Of a stretch of 64,000 bases of DNA, positions 1 through 8,842 are shown one piece after another; position 1 is the stretch's first letter, and each line of letters opens with the position of its first letter. Source of the stretch: Fodinibius sediminis (lineage in GTDB: Bacteria > Bacteroidota > Rhodothermia > Balneolales > Balneolaceae); assembly GCF_900182555.1 (NCBI RefSeq), contig NZ_FXTH01000010.1, forward strand, positions 62,001-126,000, given 5' to 3'. A program made the translations under genes and the position numbers. Below the pieces are notes generated by a model, which worked only from the letters and a program-made list of their open reading frames with translations, was not told the origin of the DNA and did not search any database.

Positions 1-3000
1 AATCTTTCCAACAGTGAGTGAGGCAGCGAATAATTTAGAGTTACGTCTTGTACTCTAACAAATGTCCCCGGCTCATAAAAATTTATTCCTCCACCGTAAG
101 CTGTATGCTTAGGTCGTAAGCGAGCATATTCATTATTTTTATTTTCTGCTGTCCAATAGGGTAAAGGACCCATATCATAATTTCGCCTGTCATGAGATAA
201 GGTTCCTCTCAAAGCTTCATTAAATGGGATAAGATGCCCCAAGTCTCCCCTAATAAATATGTTGGCACCGAATGGCCCCATATTAAAATTATTTCTTAAC
301 CCTATGTGGAATCGAGGTTTTGTGTGACCTATAAACTGTTTATCCTCTACATCTACATACCTTCCATCATTATTAACATCCTCAGCTTTATAATCCCCCG
401 GCAACATATTGTATTCTGCAGCTTGTTCAGCCTCTTCCATCTGCCAAACACCTGAAATATCATAATCCCATACGGCATCTATAGCGTGACCAGGGAACCA
501 ATTGTTTGAAAAGTCTGGCAGTTCACCTCTGTGCTGCTCCCCTAATAAAGTATATTCACCCAAATCTCCATACAGAGATACAATTTCATTCCTATTGAAA
601 GAAAATGCCAAATCTGTACTCCAGGAAAAATCTGGTTTTATAATGTTGTTGCTCGTTATACTGATATCAAGTCCCCGGTTTTTCAACTCGCCAAGATTAG
701 CTGTTACATTTGAAAAACCTGTAATAATCGGTAAACGCCTGTTCATCAATACATCCTTTGTAGTACCTATATAATAATCTGCACTTATGCCCAAGCGGTC
801 ATTTAATATGCCAATGTCAGTCCCAAAATTAAGAGCTGTAGTTTGCTCCCAAGCCAGATTTTCATTTGCCAGAGAAGAATTCTCAACTCCAACGTTAACA
901 CTTGAACCGTCATAGTCCAGTGTTGAGCTTAACGAAGCTAAAGCAGAATAAGCACCAATTGAACGGTTGCCATTTATACCCCAAGATACCCTTAATTTTA
1001 CTCTGTTGACGAACCAGTCGGTATTATAAAAGTGCTCGTTTGATACTCTCCATGCTCCTGCCAAGGCTGGAAAAACAGCTCGGGGTTGATCCTGACCAAA
1101 AGCAGAATACCCATCCCTGCGGACTGATGCAGTAAGAATATACTTGTCAAGCAGGGTATAATTCACTCGCCCCATCAAGGCATCCGCCGTCTCTTTGGTG
1201 TCTATATTGTTCAAATTCGGACTGTCTCCAAACTGTAGTCCGTGGTATCCCAAATTCGCATTAGGTGCAAAATTTTGATTGGATTGAATTTCATACAAAC
1301 TAGATTTTTTTTCGATATTGTATAAAAAAGTAAGATTTACTGAATGAATGCCAATCTCTTTCTTCCACGTCAATAAATTATCTACCATCCAGTCACTAAC
1401 CTTACTATTAACACGACTGGCATATCCTCCCGGATATGTCTGTGTACCCGTTATCGTTTGTTCTCCCCAAAAATTCAGTTCATTTGTGTATGATAACCTC
1501 GGTTGAAAGGAAAATTCATATTCAATATTAAAAGGAAATGTGATCTGTGTATACAGATTCGAAAAAATCGAGTTTATTTTCCTGTCACGATTGTGCCCAT
1601 AATAGTTCATCAATGGATTGTAGGCACTTGGATCACCATAAGGACGTAATTTGAGGGATCCATCATCATTACGCACCTCACCAAACGGACTGGCAATATA
1701 CATTAAGGCTAGACTTGCTGGTGTATCTCCTTCATCTCTGCTACTATATTGTGTATTTGTCCCTATAACCAGCCAATCATTGATTTCATATTCCAAATTT
1801 AGCCTTGTGCGAAATGTAGAATATTCATCTCCCTTAATTAACCCTTCATTATTTAGATACCCTACCGACCAATAGTAATTTAGATTTTCCAGTCCTCCAC
1901 TAACACTTATATCATAATTTTGCCTTATTCCATCATTCATAACCAAATCATACCAATCCACTGTCTTTCCAGCCAACGCATTTTCTTGCTCAGCCGGATA
2001 TAAATTTAACCTTTGAAGATACTCGGTATAAGGATCCGGATTAGGACTATCATTTAAATTTAACCATTCATCAATACTTAAACTGTTTGGCAAATCATCC
2101 GGATTAGTATAAAAATACTCGGAAATGGTTGGATTATTTCTTGTTGTTTCTCTGAAATAATCTGCCCTAAATGTCAAATACTCTTCTGGTCCCAAAGGTT
2201 TTCGATCTTTTGTTGGCGTAGATACACCTACTTTTGAAGAAAAACTAATTGTGGGTTTACCTTTAGCTCCTTTTTTAGTTGTAACGAGCACGACACCATT
2301 CGCAGCTCTTGACCCATATACAGCTGCAGAACTAGCATCTTTTAATACATCAATTGTTTCAATGTCATTAGGATTAATATCTCGCAAACTCCCATTATAA
2401 ATAACTCCATCAAGAATAATCATAGGATCTGTATTTGCACTTATTGAAGTTGGCCCCCTTACTTCCATAGATCCACCACCAGCAGGAGAAGCTGATTGTT
2501 GAGAATAGAATCCAGGAATGGTTCCGGACAGCATCTCAGTAAGCTGAGAAACAGATTGTTTGTTATAATCATCAGCTTCTATTCGGCTAACAGAGCCTGT
2601 AAAATCTTGCCTTTCTTGCGTCCCATACCCTACCACGATAATTTCATCCCCTGATATTGCCTGTTGCTCCATTTCAATGTTAAGCTCAGTTTGTCCATCA
2701 ATGGGAACCTCCTTGGTTTGGTATCCGATAAAGGATACAACTAAAGTGTCCTGCAAGGAAGGTACCTCCAGCTCAAACGCACCATTTACATCTGTAGAGG
2801 CTCCTCTTGTCGTTCCCTTTACTAAAATATTTACTCCAGGCAGTGTTTCTCCTGACTGGGCATCGATAACAGTTCCAGTTATTTTTTCCTGAATTTTGGA
2901 CAATTGCTGCACTTTTTTTTCTTTGATCACAATCACTTTTCTATTCTCAGATAAGGTAGCATACAGATCGGTCCCTTCGAGAGCAGCTTTTAAAACAGTA

Positions 3001-3311
3001 TAGATGGATTCATTTTTACCTTGGTATGTTATCAATTTTGAAGGAACCACCTGTGTATCATACGAAATCCCAACATTCACTTTACGAGCTAACTTCTGCA
3101 AAACACCAGGCAGAGGTTCATTCTCAAAATGTACCGAAACGAGAGGTCGCTGACTATCATTGGATTTATCCAAGAGTGATGCTGTTACCGGACTTATTTG
3201 ACCTGCAAAAGCCATATTTACCAGCAATATCATACCTATACATAAGGGAAATACTCTGAGAACTATCTTCTTTCTTCTTAAGAATAACGCATACCCGTTG
3301 TTCTTGTCCAT
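1..3311 (-). CDS. SusC/RagA TonB-linked outer membrane receptor with STN domain (3' end outside window)
   Basis: An outer-membrane TonB-dependent transporter of the SusC type, which imports oligosaccharides or peptides with a SusD partner. I read the reverse strand: an open frame starts at 3311 and stays open to base 1, giving about 1,103 residues. Visible in order are a signal peptide, an STN (secretin/TonB N-terminal) domain at about 45-125, a carboxypeptidase-regulatory-like repeat at about 130-215, and a plug with the motifs IIVVGYGT, MIILDGVIYNG and SAAVYGSRAANGVV. At the left edge the frame reads the late barrel motif VRVQDVTLNYSLP, so only the last strands are missing. An in-frame ATG at 3320 is possible, but an AGAGG sits about 9 bases before 3311, which favours 3311. 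The STN domain and the upstream fecR and sigma genes suggest transcription is induced through FecR signalling. No SusD gene is visible; it would lie left of the window. Codon use is AT-rich compared with genes right of 5.9 kb. Confidence 0.93.
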   Translation of the reverse strand, partial: MDKNNGYALFLRRKKIVLRVFPLCIGMILLVNMAFAGQISPVTASLLDKSNDSQRPLVSVHFENEPLPGVLQKLARKVNVGISYDTQVVPSKLITYQGKNESIYTVLKAALEGTDLYATLSENRKVIVIKEKKVQQLSKIQEKITGTVIDAQSGETLPGVNILVKGTTRGASTDVNGAFELEVPSLQDTLVVSFIGYQTKEVPIDGQTELNIEMEQQAISGDEIIVVGYGTQERQDFTGSVSRIEADDYNKQSVSQLTEMLSGTIPGFYSQQSASPAGGGSMEVRGPTSISANTDPMIILDGVIYNGSLRDINPNDIETIDVLKDASSAAVYGSRAANGVVLVTTKKGAKGKPTISFSSKVGVSTPTKDRKPLGPEEYLTFRADYFRETTRNNPTISEYFYTNPDDLPNSLSIDEWLNLNDSPNPDPYTEYLQRLNLYPAEQENALAGKTVDWYDLVMNDGIRQNYDISVSGGLENLNYYWSVGYLNNEGLIKGDEYSTFRTRLNLEYEINDWLVIGTNTQYSSRDEGDTPASLALMYIASPFGEVRNDDGSLKLRPYGDPSAYNPLMNYYGHNRDRKINSIFSNLYTQITFPFNIEYEFSFQPRLSYTNELNFWGEQTITGTQTYPGGYASRVNSKVSDWMVDNLLTWKKEIGIHSVNLTFLYNIEKKSSLYEIQSNQNFAPNANLGYHGLQFGDSPNLNNIDTKETADALMGRVNYTLLDKYILTASVRRDGYSAFGQDQPRAVFPALAGAWRVSNEHFYNTDWFVNRVKLRVSWGINGNRSIGAYSALASLSSTLDYDGSSVNVGVENSSLANENLAWEQTTALNFGTDIGILNDRLGISADYYIGTTKDVLMNRRLPIITGFSNVTANLGELKNRGLDISITSNNIIKPDFSWSTDLAFSFNRNEIVSLYGDLGEYTLLGEQHRGELPDFSNNWFPGHAIDAVWDYDISGVWQMEEAEQAAEYNMLPGDYKAEDVNNDGRYVDVEDKQFIGHTKPRFHIGLRNNFNMGPFGANIFIRGDLGHLIPFNEALRGTLSHDRRNYDMGPLPYWTAENKNNEYARLRPKHTAYGGGINFYEPGTFVRVQDVTLNYSLPHSLLER

Positions 3312-3367
3312 ACAATTCATCCTCTTAATTTACTTTTTCCTTTATCTATGCTGTCATTTTGACAAAA

Positions 3368-4351
3368 CTATTCCATCCAGACAATATAATCCCCTTTCAT
3401 TCTGAAACGTATATCAAAGGTATTTGCAATTGTTTTTATCACTTCTTCCAAATCAACTTTTTCCATTTCTGCTGTTAGCTGCAGATCTTTGAGCTTGTTA
3501 CTTTTGAACACAACCTTTATTCCATAAAGTCGCTCGAGCTGACGACTAACCTGTCCCAGCGGTTCCCCGGAGAATTTCAGTCGATTCTTAAACCAGCTTA
3601 CATAATTTTTAGCATTTGTGTTCTCAATTGTAATTTGGCTGTCAGTAAACCGCAATACACCAAAATTGTTATGTGTCAGCAGTGCACTGGCCGCATTATC
3701 AGTATCTCCACTCTTTAAGGCCACCTTTCCTTCAAGAACGGCAACTTCAACACTGTTAGAATTGGTATCAGCCTTAACATTAAACTTAGTTCCTAGCACC
3801 TCAACAACAGCCCCTTCCATTCTTATTAAAAAAGGGCGTTTTTTATTACTTATTACGTCAAAATATGCCTCCCCTTCTAATTCAACTTCTCTTCTTTCAG
3901 ATTTGAATGCCTCCGGCACAATCAGTTTTGCATCTTCATTCAGTCTTATTCGGGTCCCGTCGGTCAACGTCAACACTTTTTGCTGATCCGACTCGGTTAC
4001 ATAAGTTGTATAAACGGGTTCTGTATTTTCATCCCCCTCCGCAGTGGTAATTCCCCCCCAATACAACAGGGATGAAAGTACGGCTACCAATAGCAAAATG
4101 GAGGCAACGCGCCCCCCCACCCAGCGATGCTTCTTATACTCTTTTTTCTTACTCAGCTGAATACGATTGAATACTTTTTCGGTTTCCACATCCGGATAAA
4201 TTGACAGCTCGTCGTCTTTCGTCAACTGCCGTTCCATATCTTGTTTTAGAAATGCCTGTCCCTCCTCTGTTTGGAACCAATCCAGAACCTTGTCCAACTC
4301 CGCCTCGGAGCACTCGTCACGGAAATATCTGTTCAGCAGCCTGCGGTCCAT
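3368..4351 (-). CDS. FecR-family anti-sigma factor
   Basis: An inner-membrane anti-sigma regulator that passes a signal from the STN domain of a TonB-dependent receptor to an ECF sigma factor. The 327-residue protein has a cytoplasmic N-terminal helical part (about 1-75), one membrane segment at about 80-99, a periplasmic FecR domain at about 120-215 (motifs LTDGTRIRLN, VELEGEAYFDV, VLGTKFNV) and a C-terminal DUF4974/STN-like domain at about 257-325. It lies between the sigma gene (4784-5353) and the SusC gene that starts 57 bases downstream, the usual order for these cassettes. Its likely partners are those two neighbours. Confidence 0.93.
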   Translation of the reverse strand: MDRRLLNRYFRDECSEAELDKVLDWFQTEEGQAFLKQDMERQLTKDDELSIYPDVETEKVFNRIQLSKKKEYKKHRWVGGRVASILLLVAVLSSLLYWGGITTAEGDENTEPVYTTYVTESDQQKVLTLTDGTRIRLNEDAKLIVPEAFKSERREVELEGEAYFDVISNKKRPFLIRMEGAVVEVLGTKFNVKADTNSNSVEVAVLEGKVALKSGDTDNAASALLTHNNFGVLRFTDSQITIENTNAKNYVSWFKNRLKFSGEPLGQVSRQLERLYGIKVVFKSNKLKDLQLTAEMEKVDLEEVIKTIANTFDIRFRMKGDYIVWME

Positions 4352-4783
4352 TAATACTCAAATCTTTGCGGTTGTTGCCTTCTTTACTAATACTACAGCT
4401 GCCAATCGTAAAAGTATTACGCTAAATTTTTTTTGACAAAATTATTAGAAATGAGTAAGAACAAAATAGAAGTTTATGATGGACTTTATTTTTATTATCT
4501 CACATTATTAAATGTTTTTATTCAGCTCATTTTAATCTTGAATAACATCTTGTAAAACACTCTATATATCAAAATCAAAGTTTATTACTAATATCTACTC
4601 CCTATTTATTTTCAGCGGTTTTATTGGTTACAAATCCACCATACCAAGGTCGCAGGAAAGGCCTTACAAAAGACTCAATTAAAAACAAAAAGAAGGAATG
4701 CCAGTTCAAAGTTATCACAGCATACCAATACATATCTAATTATAGATTTCCACACATCAAATACTGATCCATAAAGAAATGTG
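4352..4783. other. Intergenic, 432 bp, AT-rich
   Basis: I see no gene, RNA or clear hairpin here. The gap is long for a sigma-FecR pair, which is often nearly contiguous. It could carry a separate promoter for fecR-susC, but no consensus was recognised. Confidence 0.6.
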
Positions 4784-5353
4784 TTAACTACCTGTTTCTT
4801 TAGTCATTTTTCTGTGTACATACTCTTTTATAAAAACAGATGCCTTATAATACTGTGATTTTACAGTATGAACAGATATATCAAGGTATGCTGCCACTTC
4901 CCTATTATTTAAACCTTCTTCAGTGCGCAGTTTTAAAACTTCACGCCTCTTTTCAGGGAGCTGTTCTACATCAGTTTTATATATATCCCTGTATTTTGAA
5001 AGCTCAATAACATTAGCAGTTTTGAAACGGTCTATTTTTTTCTCATATGAAAGTTTAATGTGTTTCTTGAGCCTTCGCTTGTCCTCATCAATAACATTCA
5101 GTACATGATTTTTGATGGCCGTAAATAAGAATCCCTTTAATGATCCTGATGCTCTGAGTTTCTTTCTATTGTCCCAAAGGGAAACAAAAACTTCATGAAC
5201 AGCATCTTCAGCCAATGGTCTATTTCTCAAATATTTGAAAGCCAGCCTGAACATACGACTGTGATATTTCAAATAGATGCTTCTGAAAGACATTTCATCT
5301 CCCTCCCTCAGCTTTTGCAATAGAACTACATCCTTCTCATCATCCAACCCCAT
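4784..5353 (-). CDS. ECF-type RNA polymerase sigma-70 factor
   Basis: An extracytoplasmic-function sigma factor of 189 residues. Region 2 is at about 25-95, with the FRLAFKYLRNRPLAEDAVHEVF core. Region 4 is at about 130-180 and holds a helix-turn-helix, seen in NREVAAYLDISVHTVKSQY. No region 3 or regulatory extension is visible, which is normal for the FecI/Bacteroidetes type. It sits first in the sigma, FecR, SusC row on the minus strand, so it most likely activates the downstream SusC gene once FecR releases it. A GGA lies a few bases before the ATG at 5353. Confidence 0.93.
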   Translation of the reverse strand: MGLDDEKDVVLLQKLREGDEMSFRSIYLKYHSRMFRLAFKYLRNRPLAEDAVHEVFVSLWDNRKKLRASGSLKGFLFTAIKNHVLNVIDEDKRRLKKHIKLSYEKKIDRFKTANVIELSKYRDIYKTDVEQLPEKRREVLKLRTEEGLNNREVAAYLDISVHTVKSQYYKASVFIKEYVHRKMTKETGS

Positions 5354-5929
5354 TTTCCAAAAATAAATTTAACCTATTCAAATTTTGGACAAGCTCTATA
5401 TACTGCTTAAACTATTTTTGCTCTCCTTAAAATATGCATAAAACTAAATGAAGAATGGACACTTTAAAATTATAAGAGCAAAAATTATTTTGAACTAACC
5501 CTTTTAAAAATCCCTATACACACCATAATTAAAAAGGATATAGTGAAGAAAACAACTTTGAAAGAGTCTTCTCTAACTTTCATCCAAACTTTAACAAATT
5601 ATTCTTTTAAGTAGAATTCAACATTCCAAATGTGTATAAACCGGAATTACAGTACATTCGCTTTTCTCTTAGGGCGTCTATTCATTCAGCTCAGACAGTC
5701 AAATAAAGCGATAAAAAGTAGCTTAAAATCTACGGACACTTCAATCGCAACCAGCTGTCGTTCTTGATACCTCCCCAAAACCCTTTGACTTCATCTGTTC
5801 CTGCTTATTGCGCCCCGCAGGCTGCTTTAAGGGATACCAATAAACAGGTTGCCTCTGCATAAAAAAATTATTAACAATAGATGCGGCTTCCATAATAAAC
5901 CTAAAAACTGAAATTTTCACTGCTTCTCC
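5354..5929. other. Divergent intergenic region, 576 bp
   Basis: This separates the minus-strand sigma gene from the plus-strand transporter and should hold both promoters. No ORF, tRNA or strong hairpin is recognisable. Base composition changes across it: AT-rich on the left, visibly richer in G and C from about 5.75 kb. Confidence 0.55.
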
Positions 5930-7432
5930 ATGCCCACAAGCTCAGATAACAGCAGTTCCGATCTATTTTCATCGAAAATCGGGTTAATTTTAAGTGTTTT
6001 GGGTATTGCAGTAGGCACGGGGAACATCTGGCGGTTTCCACGTATTGCAGCACAAAACGGGGGACAGGAAGGAGCCGGTGCTTTTCTCATTGCATGGATA
6101 TGTTGTCTTTTCCTGTTTTCCATTCCCTTGATTATTGCTGAGTACGGCATCGGCAGGAATGGACGCAAAGGAGTCATCGGTTCCTTCATCAGGCTGGTTG
6201 GTAAAAAATACAGCTGGATGGGGGCCTTCATCGGCTTCGTAGCCACCGCTATCATGTTCTACTACAGCGTTGTCGCCGGCTGGTCGCTGTTTTACCTGGT
6301 CGAATCGATAAGTACTGGTCTGCCCGAAAGCATGCAGCAGGCAAATAGGGTCTGGGAGGGGTTTCAAAACTCACTGTGGCCTTCTGCATTTCACGCCCTG
6401 ATGATGGGGGCGGGAGGATTCGTCGTGGTAAAGGGGGTTTCCTCCATTGAGCGTATCAATAAGATCCTGATCCCTTCACTGCTGCTGGTTGTTGTCATCT
6501 CGCTTGTCCGCGCAGTATCCCTTTCCGGGAGTGTCCAGGGTCTTCAATACCTGTTTACCCCCGACTGGTCTACCCTGGCCACCCCCTCCCTCTGGCTCGA
6601 GGCCCTTACCCAGAACGCCTGGGATACCGGTGCGGCCTGGGGACTCATTCTCACCTATGGCGCATACATGCGGAATCGCGACGATATCAGCGTCAGTGCC
6701 TTTCAAACCGGCATTGGTAACAACATCGTCTCCCTGCTGGCAGCCATGACCATCTTTGCCACTGTATTCGGCACGCTGGGCAGCAACATGACCTCAGGGG
6801 AAGTACTGGAGGTCATGAAAACCTCCGGGCCCGCCTCCACCGGTCTTACGTTCATATGGATGCCCCAGCTTTTCAATGAAATGTCCGGCGGCTCCCTGTT
6901 CGCTATTCTTTTCTTCCTGGGATTAACGTTTGCCGCCTTCAGCTCCCTTATTTCGATGATTGAACTGTCCAGCCGGGTATTTGTAGATATGGGCTATGCA
7001 CGTACTCATTCAACGCTTTTCATCTGCCTCACCGGCTTTTTGATGGGCATGCCCTCAGCCCTCTCCCTGGATGTGCTGGCCAACCAGGATTTCGTCTGGT
7101 CCGTGGGCCTGATGGTCTCAGGAGCCTTTATATCGTTTGCAATTATTCGTTTCGACCCCTCCCGGTTTCGATCTGAGATTGTCAATAACGGCGAGCAGCG
7201 GTACACCCTCGGCCGCTGGTGGGAGATCATCATCAAATATGTGGTTCCGGTGGAGGTCATCTCCCTGCTGCTTTGGTGGATGTACCTGAGCATCACCGCC
7301 TATGCTCCCGACAGCTGGTACAATCCACTCAGTGCCTTTTCTGTGGCAACGATTATCCTGCAATGGGGGCTTGTGATGGGGCTATCCTACCTCTACAAGA
7401 ACCTGCTTGCCGACAGAACAACCATTGACTAA
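5930..7432 (+). CDS. Sodium-dependent transporter, neurotransmitter:sodium symporter (NSS) family
   Basis: An inner-membrane sodium-coupled symporter of the LeuT/NSS family, which usually takes up amino acids or similar amines. The 500-residue protein has about 12 predicted membrane helices. The family signature GTGNIWRFPR is at residues 29-38 in TM1, where it forms the sodium and substrate site, followed by the usual NGGGAF-like stretch (here NGGQEGAGAF). The region around ALTQNAWDTGAAWG matches TM6, the unwound substrate helix. It is a single-gene unit, with the divergent sigma gene to the left and an apparently empty 473 bp to the right. The substrate cannot be assigned. Confidence 0.93.
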   Translation: MPTSSDNSSSDLFSSKIGLILSVLGIAVGTGNIWRFPRIAAQNGGQEGAGAFLIAWICCLFLFSIPLIIAEYGIGRNGRKGVIGSFIRLVGKKYSWMGAFIGFVATAIMFYYSVVAGWSLFYLVESISTGLPESMQQANRVWEGFQNSLWPSAFHALMMGAGGFVVVKGVSSIERINKILIPSLLLVVVISLVRAVSLSGSVQGLQYLFTPDWSTLATPSLWLEALTQNAWDTGAAWGLILTYGAYMRNRDDISVSAFQTGIGNNIVSLLAAMTIFATVFGTLGSNMTSGEVLEVMKTSGPASTGLTFIWMPQLFNEMSGGSLFAILFFLGLTFAAFSSLISMIELSSRVFVDMGYARTHSTLFICLTGFLMGMPSALSLDVLANQDFVWSVGLMVSGAFISFAIIRFDPSRFRSEIVNNGEQRYTLGRWWEIIIKYVVPVEVISLLLWWMYLSITAYAPDSWYNPLSAFSVATIILQWGLVMGLSYLYKNLLADRTTID

Positions 7433-7905
7433 AATGGTCGACCTGTCACCATCCCTGTGTTTACATTACGGCGAGGCACCACGCCATATGGAATCAGGGC
7501 TCGCTTGCACCAAGCCCGTTATTATCAGAGGTAAAGCCAGAAAGTACCGTTGTGCACCGGTCTTGGGCGGACCTCTGATACTGCGCAGGAGACCGTATAC
7601 ACCGTTACCGCCCGGGCGCTGGCAGTCACCGTGCACCTTCCGTTTTAAGTTGGTTGTGATTCTCCCTCGTAATGAGCACCAGCCCTTCTTCAGCGTGGAC
7701 GGAACACCGGGTGCTCGGTGACAACCTGTATAACTACAACCATGAAAAGCCCATCTCCACCAGATCCCTCTTGCCCGTCTGTTTACACAACTGCCCAAAC
7801 ACTCCCTACTTTAAAAAAGAGATTCTGCCACCCATCGTTGTTAAAAATGGTACAAAATTTTTATATATATTGTTACACAGTCTCCATTAAAGTTCATCAG
7901 TACTT
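7433..7905. other. Intergenic, 473 bp, no convincing gene
   Basis: Short open frames exist on both strands (for example 7407-7721 plus and 7466-7798 minus), but they overlap, have Arg/Pro/Cys-rich shadow-like composition and match no family I know. The left two thirds is GC-rich with several short inverted repeats (GTGCACC-type words at about 7552 and 7630), so a structured RNA is possible but was not identified. The last 100 bases are AT-rich and probably hold the promoter of the next gene. Confidence 0.5.
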
Positions 7906-8775
7906 ATGACCATCATCGCGTCTGTTTCGAAAAAAAGTTCGTTACTCATTATGCTTCTTGCCTGGGCCATATCCTCAGCACAGGCCCATTCTTTTGCTGC
8001 AGATAAACCAATACCGGCATCGCCCGCCGGGTGGCATGCTTCACCAGATACCCTTTCACTGCCCGCGCACTCCAATTATGAATCCTCTCTCTCAGCTCTC
8101 CTCGAGGCCTGCCGCAGGAAGGGATATGAAATTGAACCGCTGCTTCGCGACGATCGGTTTGAGATCTATGAGGGCATAGGTGATCGTTTCCGTAAATCTG
8201 CCGAACGGAAGTCCATCAACCTTGAAGAGTATAAAAAAATACTCGGTTTTGATGACAAGAGAGATCGCGGGGCTGACTTTATACGCAAGCACGCCGATCA
8301 GCTGCAAAAGGCCCAGGAAAAGTATGGCATTCCCAAATATGTCATTGCAGCCATCATTGGCATTGAATCAGATTTTGGCCAAAACATCGGCAGCTATAAC
8401 CCTTTCAATGCCTACGTATCAATGTATGCGGTAGATTACCGGGCCGATTTTGCCAAAGCACAGCTGCTCGAACTCCTGGACTTTACCCAGCGAAACAGCA
8501 TCGATGTTTTCGAGTTGAAATCCAGCTATGCAGGAGCCATGTCTTTTGCCCAGTTTATCCCCTACTCGCTGAATAAATGGTTTGTGGGCGACGATATTTT
8601 TGACATGGACAATAACATCATGTCGGTAGCCAACTATCTGGCCTATTTCCAACAGCGCACCAATAGCCTGCGAACCTCCGTGCTCCGTTATAATCCAAGC
8701 GGCCTCTATGCCGATGCCGTAATGGATCTGGCAAAAGAAGTTGAACTCGCCACGGAAATGAGCGCCACTCATTGA
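7906..8775 (+). CDS. Lytic murein transglycosylase, MltB-like (SLT_2 family)
   Basis: A peptidoglycan-cleaving lytic transglycosylase of the MltB/SLT_2 family, acting in the periplasm. The 289-residue protein starts with a Sec signal peptide ending near AQAHSFA (about residue 27). The catalytic domain has the motif GIESDFG, with the likely catalytic glutamate at residue 154, followed by AGAMSFAQFIPYS at 209-221, which corresponds to the GAxGxxQFMPSS motif of MltB. Later residues (NYLAYF, VLRYNPS) also fit the family. It lacks a lipobox, so it is probably soluble or peripherally attached. It is convergent with the next gene, with a hairpin between them. Confidence 0.9.
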   Translation: MTIIASVSKKSSLLIMLLAWAISSAQAHSFAADKPIPASPAGWHASPDTLSLPAHSNYESSLSALLEACRRKGYEIEPLLRDDRFEIYEGIGDRFRKSAERKSINLEEYKKILGFDDKRDRGADFIRKHADQLQKAQEKYGIPKYVIAAIIGIESDFGQNIGSYNPFNAYVSMYAVDYRADFAKAQLLELLDFTQRNSIDVFELKSSYAGAMSFAQFIPYSLNKWFVGDDIFDMDNNIMSVANYLAYFQQRTNSLRTSVLRYNPSGLYADAVMDLAKEVELATEMSATH

Positions 8776-8785
8776 TGGCCATAAG

Positions 8786-8809
8786 AAAAAGGGGGAACAC
8801 GGTTTCCCC
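8786..8809 (-). terminator. Rho-independent terminator for the 8843-10720 gene
   Basis: An 8-bp stem (8791-8798 with 8802-8809, one G-U pair) and a 3-base loop. Read on the minus strand it is followed by five T residues (8786-8790 complement). It lies just past the stop of the minus-strand beta-propeller gene. Confidence 0.75.
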
Positions 8810-8842
8810 TGCCCCCCCTTGAGATCACAGCTTCTCATCTGT

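Noticed and set aside
7407-7798. Overlapping 100-codon frames on both strands
   Set aside because: Neither has a ribosome site or recognisable family, and composition looks like random GC-rich translation.
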